DNA of 5,460 nucleotides from Pseudomonadales bacterium (GTDB lineage Bacteria > Pseudomonadota > Gammaproteobacteria > Pseudomonadales > Pseudohongiellaceae): NCBI GenBank assembly GCA_022360535.1, contig JAKSCP010000303.1, positions 1-5,460 on the forward strand. Direction: 5' to 3'. The position numbers and the translations under genes were made by a program. Positions 1 through 5,460 of this stretch are shown in pieces. Position 1 is the first letter of the stretch. The number at the start of each line of letters is the position of its first letter. Under the pieces are notes generated by a model, which saw only the letters and a list, made by a program, of their open reading frames with translations, was not told the DNA's origin and made no database searches.

Positions 1-330
1 CGTATTCCCAAGGTGGATGAAGAGGGAGTCTATTTCGTGGAGTCCACCAGCAGAGACCTTATCAATCCACTACTGGGCTGGTCTCAGGGACATTTTCTTA
101 TTGTCGATGATGAAGGCGAACGCAGAATCACCACGTCTAACTTGCGACCGGTAACTGATGTTCAACGAACCGGGAGAATTCCCCGCACTATCAAGCGGCC
201 ACAGCCACTCATCGACGGTGACGTTGGGGCTGCCAGTGGTGTGATTACCGATGCTGGTCCATTCCAGTTTAATCAGGCGCTGTCTGTCGAAGAATTCAAA
301 TCCCGTATTCGGGACATGATCGACGACTAA
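1..330 (+). CDS. 3' end of an unrecognised protein gene (partial)
   Basis: The reading frame is open from the first base of the window to the TAA at 328-330, giving about 109 residues of a C-terminal region; the true start lies upstream. A GTG at position 13 could be read as a start, but the frame continues before it and no Shine-Dalgarno site can be judged, so I treat the gene as truncated by the window edge. The fragment is hydrophilic, with no membrane segment. It has a segment resembling a beta strand and turn (GHFLIVDDEGERR), a proline- and arginine-rich linker (GRIPRTIKRPQP), and an acidic, probably helical end (SVEEFKSRIRDMIDD). I recognise no family and assign no function. It is on the same strand as the M20 gene but 179 bases separate them, so co-transcription is uncertain. 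Confidence 0.7.
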   Translation, partial: RIPKVDEEGVYFVESTSRDLINPLLGWSQGHFLIVDDEGERRITTSNLRPVTDVQRTGRIPRTIKRPQPLIDGDVGAASGVITDAGPFQFNQALSVEEFKSRIRDMIDD

Positions 331-390
331 TTCCAGCTGCACTAATTACTTTACAAGAGCTTTCCAGCTCGTGTTGGTCAAAAATCGCTC

Positions 391-432
391 GGTACCTAGC
401 TGCCCACTCTGGGCGTTCCTGGCTTAGGTATC
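391..432. other. Imperfect nested stem-loop upstream of the M20 gene
   Basis: An outer stem pairs 391-399 with 423-432 (nine pairs including one G-T, with T424 bulged). It encloses a perfect five-pair hairpin, GCCCA at 402-406 and TGGGC at 410-414, with a CTC loop. There is no T-tract after it on the plus strand, so it is not a standard intrinsic terminator for the gene ending at 330. It may be a structured 3' end, a protein-binding site or chance. Its right arm overlaps the -35 zone of the possible M20 promoter. Confidence 0.25.
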
Positions 433-453
433 ACCTCAAAAAACTGCTATTCT
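425..453 (+). promoter_or_regulatory. Possible extended -10 promoter for the M20 peptidase gene
   Basis: TATTCT at 448-453 matches four of six sigma70 -10 bases and is preceded by TG with one intervening base (445-446), the extended -10 arrangement. The -35 position 17 bases upstream (TAGGTA, 425-430) is poor, matching three of six bases, which is tolerated in extended -10 promoters. Transcription would begin near 460 and leave a leader of about 50 bases before the ATG at 510. This is a motif reading by eye only. Confidence 0.3.
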
Positions 454-509
454 CAACGCGTTAGTTGGCCGAGTCTGCTCCGCCGCCCCGGAATACATGA
501 GGAAACATC

Positions 510-1907
510 ATGCGAAAACTCATTGCGTTATTGATCATCTCCTTAAGTCCAGCCGCTCAGGCTCAGAATTGGGATCCAGATTGGGAGACGGCCGAGGAGG
601 AACTGCTGCGCCATTTTCGTGCGCTGCTGCAATTCGACACCAGCGATCCTCCTGGTCGCGAGCTGCCAGCCGCTGAGTATTTGCGGGATGTCTTAGAGGC
701 GGAAGGGATACCAGTAGAAATGCTCTCAGTGGACCCCGAACGCCCCAACGTGGTGGCCAGACTCGAAGGCAATGGTAGTGAAGAACCGTTGTTGATCATG
801 GCTCACACGGATGTGGTGAATGTGGATCCGGAGAAGTGGACTTTCCCGCCATTCAGCGCCACGGTTGATGGTGGCTATGTCTATGGACGCGGCGCGGTCG
901 ACGACAAGGACAATCTGGCGGCCGGGCTCATGGTGATGTTGGAGTTAAAGCGCCAGAACGTACCCCTGGCTCGCGATGTGATTTTTCTGGCCGAGTCGGG
1001 TGAAGAAGGTGCGGTGGAATACGGCATCGAGTTCATGGTGAACGAACACTTTGACAAGATCGAAGCCGAATTCTGTCTGGCCGAAGGCGGCAGTGTGGCG
1101 CGAGTCAATCGCGAGGTGATGTATTCCGGCGTACAAACGGTGGAGAAACTACCCTATCGACTGGAGTTAGTGGCGACCGGTGTGGCTGGGCACGGATCCG
1201 TACCCCTGCAAAATAACTCGGTAGTACGATTAGCCAAAGCGATTTCGGCGATTGCAGATTGGCGCTCACCTATACGACTGAATGAGACTACCTATACCTA
1301 TTTTGAGCGACTGGCTTCGATTTCACCCCCCGATGCTGGTGAGCGCTATTTAGCTGTGCTGGATTCTGGTCGTGCCAGCGAGGCGGATGAGTACTTCCTC
1401 GCTTATGAGCCGCGTCATGCATCGATGCTGCGTTCGTCGCTTTCTCCAACCATATTTGATGGCGGCTATCGTATTAACGTGATTCCTTCCGAAGCGCGGG
1501 CCTCCGTGGATTTTCGTGCCTTGCCCGATGAAAACATCGAAGAGTTTTTAGACAGCATCCGTGGCGTCATCGGCGATGAAGCGATCGAGGTAAGCCTTGG
1601 TGTTCGCAACACACGGCCAGCTGGACAAGCCAGTATCAACACTGTTGCGTTCACTACCATTGAGGAGAAAACCGAAGAGCACTATGGAGTGATTACGCTG
1701 CCAACCATGTCCACTGGTGCCACTGACATGGCTTATCTGCGGGCCCGTGGCGTGCAGTGCTACGGAATCGGTCCTGCAATCGACCGTGAAGATGCAGCGC
1801 TGGGCTTTGGTGCGCATAGTGATCAGGAGCGCATATTGATAAGCGAGTTAAATCGCTTTCTCCGGTTTAACTGGGATGTGGTTATTGATCTCGCTGCTGA
1901 GAAGTAA
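510..1907 (+). CDS. Secreted M20-family metallopeptidase (carboxypeptidase S / PM20D1-like)
   Basis: This 465-residue protein is predicted to be a two-zinc exopeptidase or amidase of family M20 (M20/M25/M40) that removes terminal residues from peptides or N-acyl amino acids; the substrate cannot be read from sequence. Residues 1-18 form a Sec signal peptide ending AQA before Q19, so it should act in the periplasm or outside. The metal-site motifs are complete in order: H99 in AHTD, D131 in GRGAVDD, the catalytic/metal pair E165-E166 in SGEEG, E192 in LAEGG, and H436 in GAHSD. The inserted dimerisation (lid) domain spans about residues 205-330 and carries H228 in AGHGS, which in this family reaches the partner subunit's active site. 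The WTFPPF motif (110-115) is typical of the carboxypeptidase S branch. The length is normal. The ATG has a GAGGA site at 499-503, six bases upstream, which supports this start. It converges with the minus-strand regulator gene. Family call is strong, subfamily less so. Confidence 0.93.
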   Translation: MRKLIALLIISLSPAAQAQNWDPDWETAEEELLRHFRALLQFDTSDPPGRELPAAEYLRDVLEAEGIPVEMLSVDPERPNVVARLEGNGSEEPLLIMAHTDVVNVDPEKWTFPPFSATVDGGYVYGRGAVDDKDNLAAGLMVMLELKRQNVPLARDVIFLAESGEEGAVEYGIEFMVNEHFDKIEAEFCLAEGGSVARVNREVMYSGVQTVEKLPYRLELVATGVAGHGSVPLQNNSVVRLAKAISAIADWRSPIRLNETTYTYFERLASISPPDAGERYLAVLDSGRASEADEYFLAYEPRHASMLRSSLSPTIFDGGYRINVIPSEARASVDFRALPDENIEEFLDSIRGVIGDEAIEVSLGVRNTRPAGQASINTVAFTTIEEKTEEHYGVITLPTMSTGATDMAYLRARGVQCYGIGPAIDREDAALGFGAHSDQERILISELNRFLRFNWDVVIDLAAEK

Positions 1908-1980
1908 ATTGACCGAGCGCCTGTATTAGGAAAGTCGATAAAAAGGCGTAAGCGTAGAAGCAAAGATTCACCAATTTACT
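1903..1980. repeat. 9-bp inverted repeat spanning the two convergent stop codons
   Basis: AGTAAATTG at 1903-1911 is the exact reverse complement of CAATTTACT at 1972-1980. Each arm contains the TAA stop of one of the convergent genes (M20 on plus, HTH regulator on minus). A weaker internal pairing, CGCCT at 1918-1922 with AGGCG at 1944-1948, could nest inside. The 60-base interval between arms and the lack of an immediate T-tract argue against a classical intrinsic terminator. On the plus strand a T-rich run (1988-1997) follows the right arm, so weak termination of the M20 transcript is possible. Confidence 0.35.
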
Positions 1981-2206
1981 CCGACGCTTTTGTTTTTCCC
2001 GTGTCGTTCATCTCCGGGGCATACTGAAATATGTCTTCGATTGGCAAGTCGAACAGACGCGATGCTTTGAATGCCAGCGGCAAACTGGGATCGAATTTGC
2101 CTTTTTCTATGGCATTGATTGTCTGCCTTGAAACGTCCAGCTCTGCGGCCAGGTCCGCTTGAGTCCAGTCGCGCTCCGCACGCAGTACCTTTAGTCTGTT
2201 CTTCAT
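1976..2206 (-). CDS. Small XRE-family HTH transcriptional regulator
   Basis: This 76-residue protein is almost entirely one Cro/CI-type helix-turn-helix domain that binds DNA as a repressor or regulator. The domain covers about residues 3-60: TQADLAAEL (15-23) is the first helix of the HTH, and SRQTINAIEKGK (26-37) covers the recognition helix and the conserved turn after it. The pattern DPSLPLAFKASRLFDLPIEDIF (39-60, two short helices) is typical of the compact YgzD/YozG-like XRE proteins. The remaining tail, about 15 residues, is polar and has no ligand or dimerisation domain. Its ATG shares one base with the stop of the upstream membrane-protein gene (TAATG), and only a weak AAG precedes it, so translation is probably coupled. 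It most likely controls its own operon through the inverted repeat at 2653-2712; that is inferred from position. It could instead respond to the membrane protein. Family call is firm, target is not shown. Confidence 0.9.
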   Translation of the reverse strand: MKNRLKVLRAERDWTQADLAAELDVSRQTINAIEKGKFDPSLPLAFKASRLFDLPIEDIFQYAPEMNDTGKTKASE

Positions 2207-2628
2207 TATTGATACTTAATCGTATTGATGATCAGAGTCACGATGTAGCTTATTCCCATGACAAACATAATATTGGAAGGTGAAGGGGTTGATGCCAATA
2301 ACCCCGCAGGCTTCAATAGTCCGTATGCCGTTCCCAGCACAAAAGTCGCGGCTAGCGAAACTGCCATGGCATTGAATTGAATCTTTTGCTGCATTTCATC
2401 CATCTCTTCGAGATGCTGTTTATTTGCCCAAATCATCTTGATGCCGAGCAAAACATTCATCGCCAGCGCAATACTTGAAGCAAAGATATTGAAATCCCAG
2501 AGGAGTTTAGGGCCAAACGCGACTAACGCTGTGCTAAGCAACCAGACAAAAGTCCAAATAAACAGCTTTTGCGTGCTGCGTTTCAAACGCCCTTCCAGTT
2601 TTTGCCCATCGGGGATTGATGTACTCAT
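2206..2628 (-). CDS. Small four-helix membrane protein of unknown function, partner of the HTH regulator
   Basis: This 140-residue inner-membrane protein has four hydrophobic segments at about residues 22-39, 46-66, 84-105 and 118-137. There is no signal peptide: the first 20 residues are polar and basic (RLKRSTQK), favouring a cytoplasmic N-terminus. The loop between helices 2 and 3 is charged, with NKQHLEEMDEMQQKIQ at 69-84; a DE-x-(x)-(R/K)IQ-type motif just before a helix is a recurring feature of small uncharacterised membrane proteins encoded beside XRE regulators. The loop before helix 4 is rich in Pro and Ser (STPSPSN). No catalytic or transport motif is visible. The ATG has GAGGG at 2635-2639, six bases away, a clear ribosome site. 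It is the first gene of a two-gene minus-strand operon and overlaps the regulator by one base. It might modulate the regulator or be its regulated product; neither is demonstrated. Confidence 0.85.
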   Translation of the reverse strand: MSTSIPDGQKLEGRLKRSTQKLFIWTFVWLLSTALVAFGPKLLWDFNIFASSIALAMNVLLGIKMIWANKQHLEEMDEMQQKIQFNAMAVSLAATFVLGTAYGLLKPAGLLASTPSPSNIMFVMGISYIVTLIINTIKYQ

Positions 2629-2652
2629 GCGATACCCTCAGTTGACATAAAG

Positions 2653-2712
2653 TAAAGTTAACTTGACATCCTGAAGATATAGTAAAGAAATTTGAATGTC
2701 AAATTAACTTTA
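2653..2712. promoter_or_regulatory. Putative operator: 17-bp inverted repeat around the minus-strand promoter
   Basis: The 17 bases at 2653-2669 and the reverse complement of 2696-2712 agree at 16 of 17 positions, separated by 26 bases, so arm centres lie 43 bp apart (about four helical turns). The left arm contains a perfect 10-bp palindrome, AAGTTAACTT (2655-2664); the right arm carries the same block with one change. The right arm covers the -35 of the minus-strand promoter and the left arm covers its expected start point, the arrangement expected of a repressor operator. By hand count the 80 bases from 2641 to 2720 are about 26% GC, far below the flanking genes. The XRE regulator of the same operon is the natural candidate ligand, an inference from position. 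Confidence 0.6.
2674..2702 (-). promoter_or_regulatory. Sigma70-type promoter of the membrane protein / HTH operon
   Basis: Read on the minus strand, a perfect -35 TTGACA lies at 2702-2697. After a 17-base spacer comes TATCTT at 2679-2674, matching four of six -10 bases. An alternative TATATC, two bases closer, is equally weak. Transcription would start near 2667, leaving a leader of about 40 bases before the ATG at 2628, with the GAGGG site in it. The -35 is embedded in the right operator arm. Confidence 0.55.
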
Positions 2713-2855
2713 CACATTGTAAGCTTTTGATGACCTTCTGACTGAGTGATACCGACTGCTATTGCCTGCACGCAGAGCAGAAAATACGGCTATGTATTAA
2801 CTCTCTGACCCCAGCTACTTTTGCGGTATCCTCTCGAATCCACAGAGGAGACCCC

Positions 2856-4715
2856 ATGAAGACAAAGATCACTCGCCATCTGCTCGACCCGTTGCTGCTT
2901 ATCCTGATAACGGTTCTCGCCGGTCTATCTGTTTCGGTCAACGCAGCCGAAACCCAATATCGCGTTGACCTTGCGGAGCGCCAGGTGCAGCAAGTCACCA
3001 TTGAGGCACGCTTTAGCGATGTCAGTGGCGAAACTTTAGATTTTCATTTACCCGTTTGGCGCTCTGGTCTCTACCTGGTTCTCGATTTCGTTGGCACTAT
3101 GTCGGGTATTGAAGTTAGCGATGGCAGTGGGGAGGCCTTGTCGTTTGAACAGACCGCCAAATCATCCTGGCGTGTGACCAGGCCTAATGCCGCAGCCGGC
3201 GATGTAATCGTTCGCTACCGCTTGTATGCAGACAGTCTTGGTGATCGTACTCGCCATGTGGATGCAGACCATGCCTTTCTGAACCCTGCCGCGGTATTTA
3301 TCTATGCCGACGGTTTTCGCGATGCACCAATCGAGGTCAACATGGATTTACCCACCGGTTGGCGAGCAGCAAGTGGCATGGAGCAACCGGAATCAGGCCG
3401 CTTCGTAGCGCCACACTATGATCGACTGGTGGATTCACCGATAGAAGCAGGAACTTTCGATCTGGTGACATTCGAAGCCGGAGGCATGACTATCGAATTT
3501 CTGATTGAAGGCGAATGGGACAATGATGAAGAGCGGCTTGCCCATGATATAGGGGCCATTGTTGAAGCCACGGTAGAGGTATTCGAAACAGCAGATCGTC
3601 CGTTACCGACGGACCGTTACCTTTTTCTGTTGCATAGCGGACCGGGTCTGGGTGGCGGTACTGAGTACTACAATAGCACTGTGGTGCACACAGATCCCCG
3701 AGCCTTTTGGGACGAGGAACGGTGGCGAAGTTTCCTTGGTCTGATGGCTCACGAGTTTTTCCATACTTGGAATGTCAAACGCTTTCGACCAGCAGCTATC
3801 GATCGTTATGACTATCAGGATGTGAACTACACTGAATTGCTCTGGGTAGCTGAGGGGCTGACTAGTTATTATGACGAGATACTTCCAGTAAGAGCTGGTT
3901 TAGTTTCAGTAAGTGACTATCGGGAACAACTAGCCGGTACCATTGATGGTGTGGTCGATAACCCAGGCTATGGTCAGGATACCCTGGCGCGGGCAAGTCT
4001 CGAAGCCTGGACCAAAGGCTATCACCGAGGTGCAGATCGAGCCGCCGATAAGGCAAACCGTACTGTGTCCTTTTATGGTCAGGGCGGGCTGTTAGGGCTG
4101 GTGTTGGATCTTGAAATCCGTCGACTCTCAGACGGTGCGCGCAGCCTTGATAATGTGATGGCCGCTCTGTACGACGATTTTCCACTGGGCGAAGGTGGTT
4201 TCACTTACGCAGACTTTCGTGAACGCCTGGCGGCGGCTGGCGATGATGAACTTGCTGCACGTCTCGATACCTGGGTCTACGGAACTGATCCGTTGACCGT
4301 TACCGAAGCGCTTGAAGTAGTAGGTTGGGCCCTGGGTCGTGAAGACATCTCCGAAGCCCCAGTACAAGTCTCGCTTGGAGTTGCGACCCGTGGCAATCCG
4401 CCAGTGGTGCGTTACGCGCGTCTCAATGAAGCAGCTTGGAACGCTGGAGTTAATGCAGGTGATGAATTGTTAGCAATCAATGGCGCGCGTATCGGCGGTG
4501 GTCTTAATGATATTCTGCGGCGCTACGCACCTGGAGATGAAATTGAGCTGGCTCTGTTTCGTGATGGCGCATTGAGAACTCTCTCACTCACTCTCGATCC
4601 TGTTCTGGCTGATCATGAAATCACTGTCGATGACCTGGGCGATGAACGAGCACGTCGTTTGCGCAGAGCCTGGCTCGGCGGTTTTGATGAAGACGAGGAA
4701 GGGGAACAAGAATAG
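2856..4715 (+). CDS. Secreted M61-family metallopeptidase with C-terminal PDZ domain
   Basis: This 619-residue protein is predicted to be a zinc aminopeptidase-like enzyme of family M61 (glycyl aminopeptidase group). A Sec signal peptide occupies residues 1-30 (basic start, hydrophobic core 12-27, cleavage near VNA before A31), so it should act in the periplasm or outside. An N-terminal beta-sandwich domain of the M61_N type spans about 35-205. The gluzincin-like catalytic region follows: GGTEYYNST at 267-275, the zinc motif HEFFH at 299-303 with H299 and H303 as ligands and E300 catalytic, then WVAEGLTSYYD (330-340) with E333 as the third ligand. A PDZ domain covers about 503-580 and may dock substrates or partners. 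The protein ends in an acidic tail (DEDEEGEQE). Length is normal and all key residues are present. AGAGGAG at 2844-2850, five bases before the ATG, supports the start. The S66 gene begins 23 bases downstream, probably in the same operon. Physiological substrate unknown. Confidence 0.93.
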   Translation: MKTKITRHLLDPLLLILITVLAGLSVSVNAAETQYRVDLAERQVQQVTIEARFSDVSGETLDFHLPVWRSGLYLVLDFVGTMSGIEVSDGSGEALSFEQTAKSSWRVTRPNAAAGDVIVRYRLYADSLGDRTRHVDADHAFLNPAAVFIYADGFRDAPIEVNMDLPTGWRAASGMEQPESGRFVAPHYDRLVDSPIEAGTFDLVTFEAGGMTIEFLIEGEWDNDEERLAHDIGAIVEATVEVFETADRPLPTDRYLFLLHSGPGLGGGTEYYNSTVVHTDPRAFWDEERWRSFLGLMAHEFFHTWNVKRFRPAAIDRYDYQDVNYTELLWVAEGLTSYYDEILPVRAGLVSVSDYREQLAGTIDGVVDNPGYGQDTLARASLEAWTKGYHRGADRAADKANRTVSFYGQGGLLGLVLDLEIRRLSDGARSLDNVMAALYDDFPLGEGGFTYADFRERLAAAGDDELAARLDTWVYGTDPLTVTEALEVVGWALGREDISEAPVQVSLGVATRGNPPVVRYARLNEAAWNAGVNAGDELLAINGARIGGGLNDILRRYAPGDEIELALFRDGALRTLSLTLDPVLADHEITVDDLGDERARRLRRAWLGGFDEDEEGEQE

Positions 4716-4729
4716 GGATAGGAATAGGG
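4712..4729 (+). repeat. Three tandem copies of the hexamer ATAGGR at the M61/S66 junction
   Basis: ATAGGG, ATAGGA and ATAGGG follow one another without gaps. The first copy contains the TAG stop of the M61 gene and the last supplies the GGGAG ribosome site (4727-4731) of the S66 gene. Each copy is purine-rich and resembles a weak Shine-Dalgarno core, so the array may capture ribosomes terminating on M61 and pass them to S66. It is also a short microsatellite that could change length by slippage. Confidence 0.6.
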
Positions 4730-4738
4730 AGCACACTG

Positions 4739-5460
4739 GTGACCATCACTAGAAGGCAATTTATAGGTGCGGCGAGCACCGTTGCGCTGTCGGTTGGAAT
4801 GAGTAGTCGCGGTCTGGCTGCGAACGCGGGCAGATTGTCTCCAATAAAGCCTGCCAGACTTCGACCAGGCATGACTGTTGGTCTGGTGACACCTGCCAGC
4901 AATGTCCCTGAAAACGAAGAGCTTTACGCTGCTATGGATCTGGTTAAGTCTTTGGGTTTCGAGGCCAAACCTTCAGCAAATCTCTTCAGTCGCACACAGT
5001 ATCTTGCTGGCTCCGACAGGGAACGCGCCGCCGATTTAAACGCGATGTTTGCCGATCCCGATGTAGACGCCATCTTTTGTGTTCGTGGAGGTTATGGATC
5101 GGGTAGATTACTGCGCGATCTCGACTATGAGGTAATCAGAGCAAACCCCAAGATCCTGATGGGCTACAGCGACATTACAGCGTTGCTTAACAGCATCAAT
5201 TTGCATACCGGGCTGATGACTTTTCATGGGCCCATTGCGGGCACCAATTTTTCTGAATACTCCCTGGAGCAATATCGTAGAGTGCTGGTCAATCCCACTG
5301 CCCAGACTCGAATTGGTGAACCCCCACCGTTCGAAACTTCTCCCGGTGTCGTTGAACGTACCAATCGATTAACACCCATAGTTTCCGGCAGCGCGGAAGG
5401 ACATTTAGTCGGGGGTAATCTCTCGCTACTGGTTACCCTGATGGGAACTCCTTACGAGCC
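4739..5460 (+). CDS. Tat-exported S66-family serine peptidase, LD-carboxypeptidase/MccF-like (5' part)
   Basis: The first 240 residues of a family S66 enzyme are present; the gene runs off the window. Family members cut the L,D bond of murein tetrapeptides (LdcA) or hydrolyse microcin C-type conjugates (MccF); which applies here cannot be told. TRRQFIGAAS (residues 4-13) is a twin-arginine motif followed by a hydrophobic stretch and likely cleavage near LAA (26-28), so the folded enzyme should be exported. The mature part shows the family order: PGMTVGLVTPAS (43-54), VRGGYGSGRLL (115-125), the nucleophile S144 in GYSDIT, FHGP (162-165) and GGNLSLL (225-231). The Glu and His of the Ser-Glu-His triad lie past the window end. 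I chose the GTG at 4739 because it puts the Tat motif at the N-terminus and has GGGAG at 4727-4731, seven bases upstream; the next in-frame ATG would delete the twin arginines. It follows the M61 gene by 23 bases with no terminator between. Confidence 0.9.
   Translation, partial: MTITRRQFIGAASTVALSVGMSSRGLAANAGRLSPIKPARLRPGMTVGLVTPASNVPENEELYAAMDLVKSLGFEAKPSANLFSRTQYLAGSDRERAADLNAMFADPDVDAIFCVRGGYGSGRLLRDLDYEVIRANPKILMGYSDITALLNSINLHTGLMTFHGPIAGTNFSEYSLEQYRRVLVNPTAQTRIGEPPPFETSPGVVERTNRLTPIVSGSAEGHLVGGNLSLLVTLMGTPYE

Noticed and set aside
301..370. Short hairpins TCCCG/CGGGA (301-314) and GAGCT/AGCTC (357-370) around the end of the first gene as terminators.
   Set aside because: Each stem is only five pairs and neither is followed by a T-tract; the first lies inside the coding sequence.
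1917..1997. Intrinsic terminator in the convergent gap using CGCCT/AGGCG or AAGCGT (1950-1955)/ACGCTT (1984-1989) followed by a T-rich run.
   Set aside because: Stems are five to six pairs with loops of more than 20 bases; too weak to call as a terminator.
2438..2650. Plus-strand open frame of 70 codons opposite the membrane-protein gene.
   Set aside because: Shadow of the minus-strand gene, which has a good ribosome site, promoter and four clear membrane segments.
2663..2691. Plus-strand promoter from the perfect TTGACA at 2663-2668 driving the M61 gene.
   Set aside because: No acceptable -10 lies 16-18 bases downstream (best is AGAAAT); the -35-like sequence is explained as the mirror copy of the operator arm.
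2805..2832. Promoter for the M61 gene with CTGACC (2805-2810) and TATCCT (2827-2832).
   Set aside because: Both elements are weak, the spacer is 16 and the leader would be under 20 bases; position is plausible but support is too thin for a feature.
3862..4367. Minus-strand open frames of 107 and 79 codons opposite the M61 gene.
   Set aside because: They lie wholly within the M61 coding sequence, have no recognisable domain, and M61 has all its family motifs in the other frame.
4621..4902. Minus-strand open frame of 93 codons across the M61/S66 junction.
   Set aside because: It is antisense to both genes and shows no family similarity; the plus-strand Tat motif and S66 motifs explain the region.

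Overview
The window looks like chromosomal DNA of a Gram-negative bacterium, most likely a gammaproteobacterium or close relative. This inference rests on Sec and Tat signal peptides on the peptidases, purine-rich Shine-Dalgarno sites, moderate GC coding sequence, and a proteobacterial-looking M20 / M61 / S66 peptidase set. No rRNA, tRNA, transposase or CRISPR array is visible, and the genus cannot be fixed from the sequence.

Layout: 1-330 (+) is the 3' end of a gene I do not recognise. 331-509 is a non-coding gap with an imperfect nested hairpin and a possible extended -10 promoter. 510-1907 (+) encodes a secreted M20-family zinc peptidase of the carboxypeptidase S / PM20D1 type. 1908-1975 is a short convergent gap. 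2628-1976 (-) is a two-gene operon: a 140-residue four-helix membrane protein followed by a 76-residue XRE-type HTH regulator, overlapping as TAATG. 2629-2855 is a divergent control region; its AT-rich half holds a good sigma70-type promoter for the minus-strand operon inside a nearly perfect 17-bp inverted repeat. 2856-4715 (+) encodes a secreted M61 peptidase with a C-terminal PDZ domain. 4739-5460 (+) is the start of a Tat-exported S66 (LD-carboxypeptidase / MccF-like) serine peptidase, cut by the window end.

Working together: the three plus-strand enzymes all carry export signals and are all peptidases, which suggests a role in envelope or extracellular peptide processing. M61 and S66 are 23 bases apart and are probably co-transcribed. 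The minus-strand membrane protein / regulator pair sits between M20 and M61 and looks like a self-contained, probably autoregulated module. It is the least understood part of the window, and its operator architecture is the most informative non-coding signal. I see no clear evidence of a wholly new system; the regulator / membrane-protein pair with its symmetric operator is the best candidate for follow-up.
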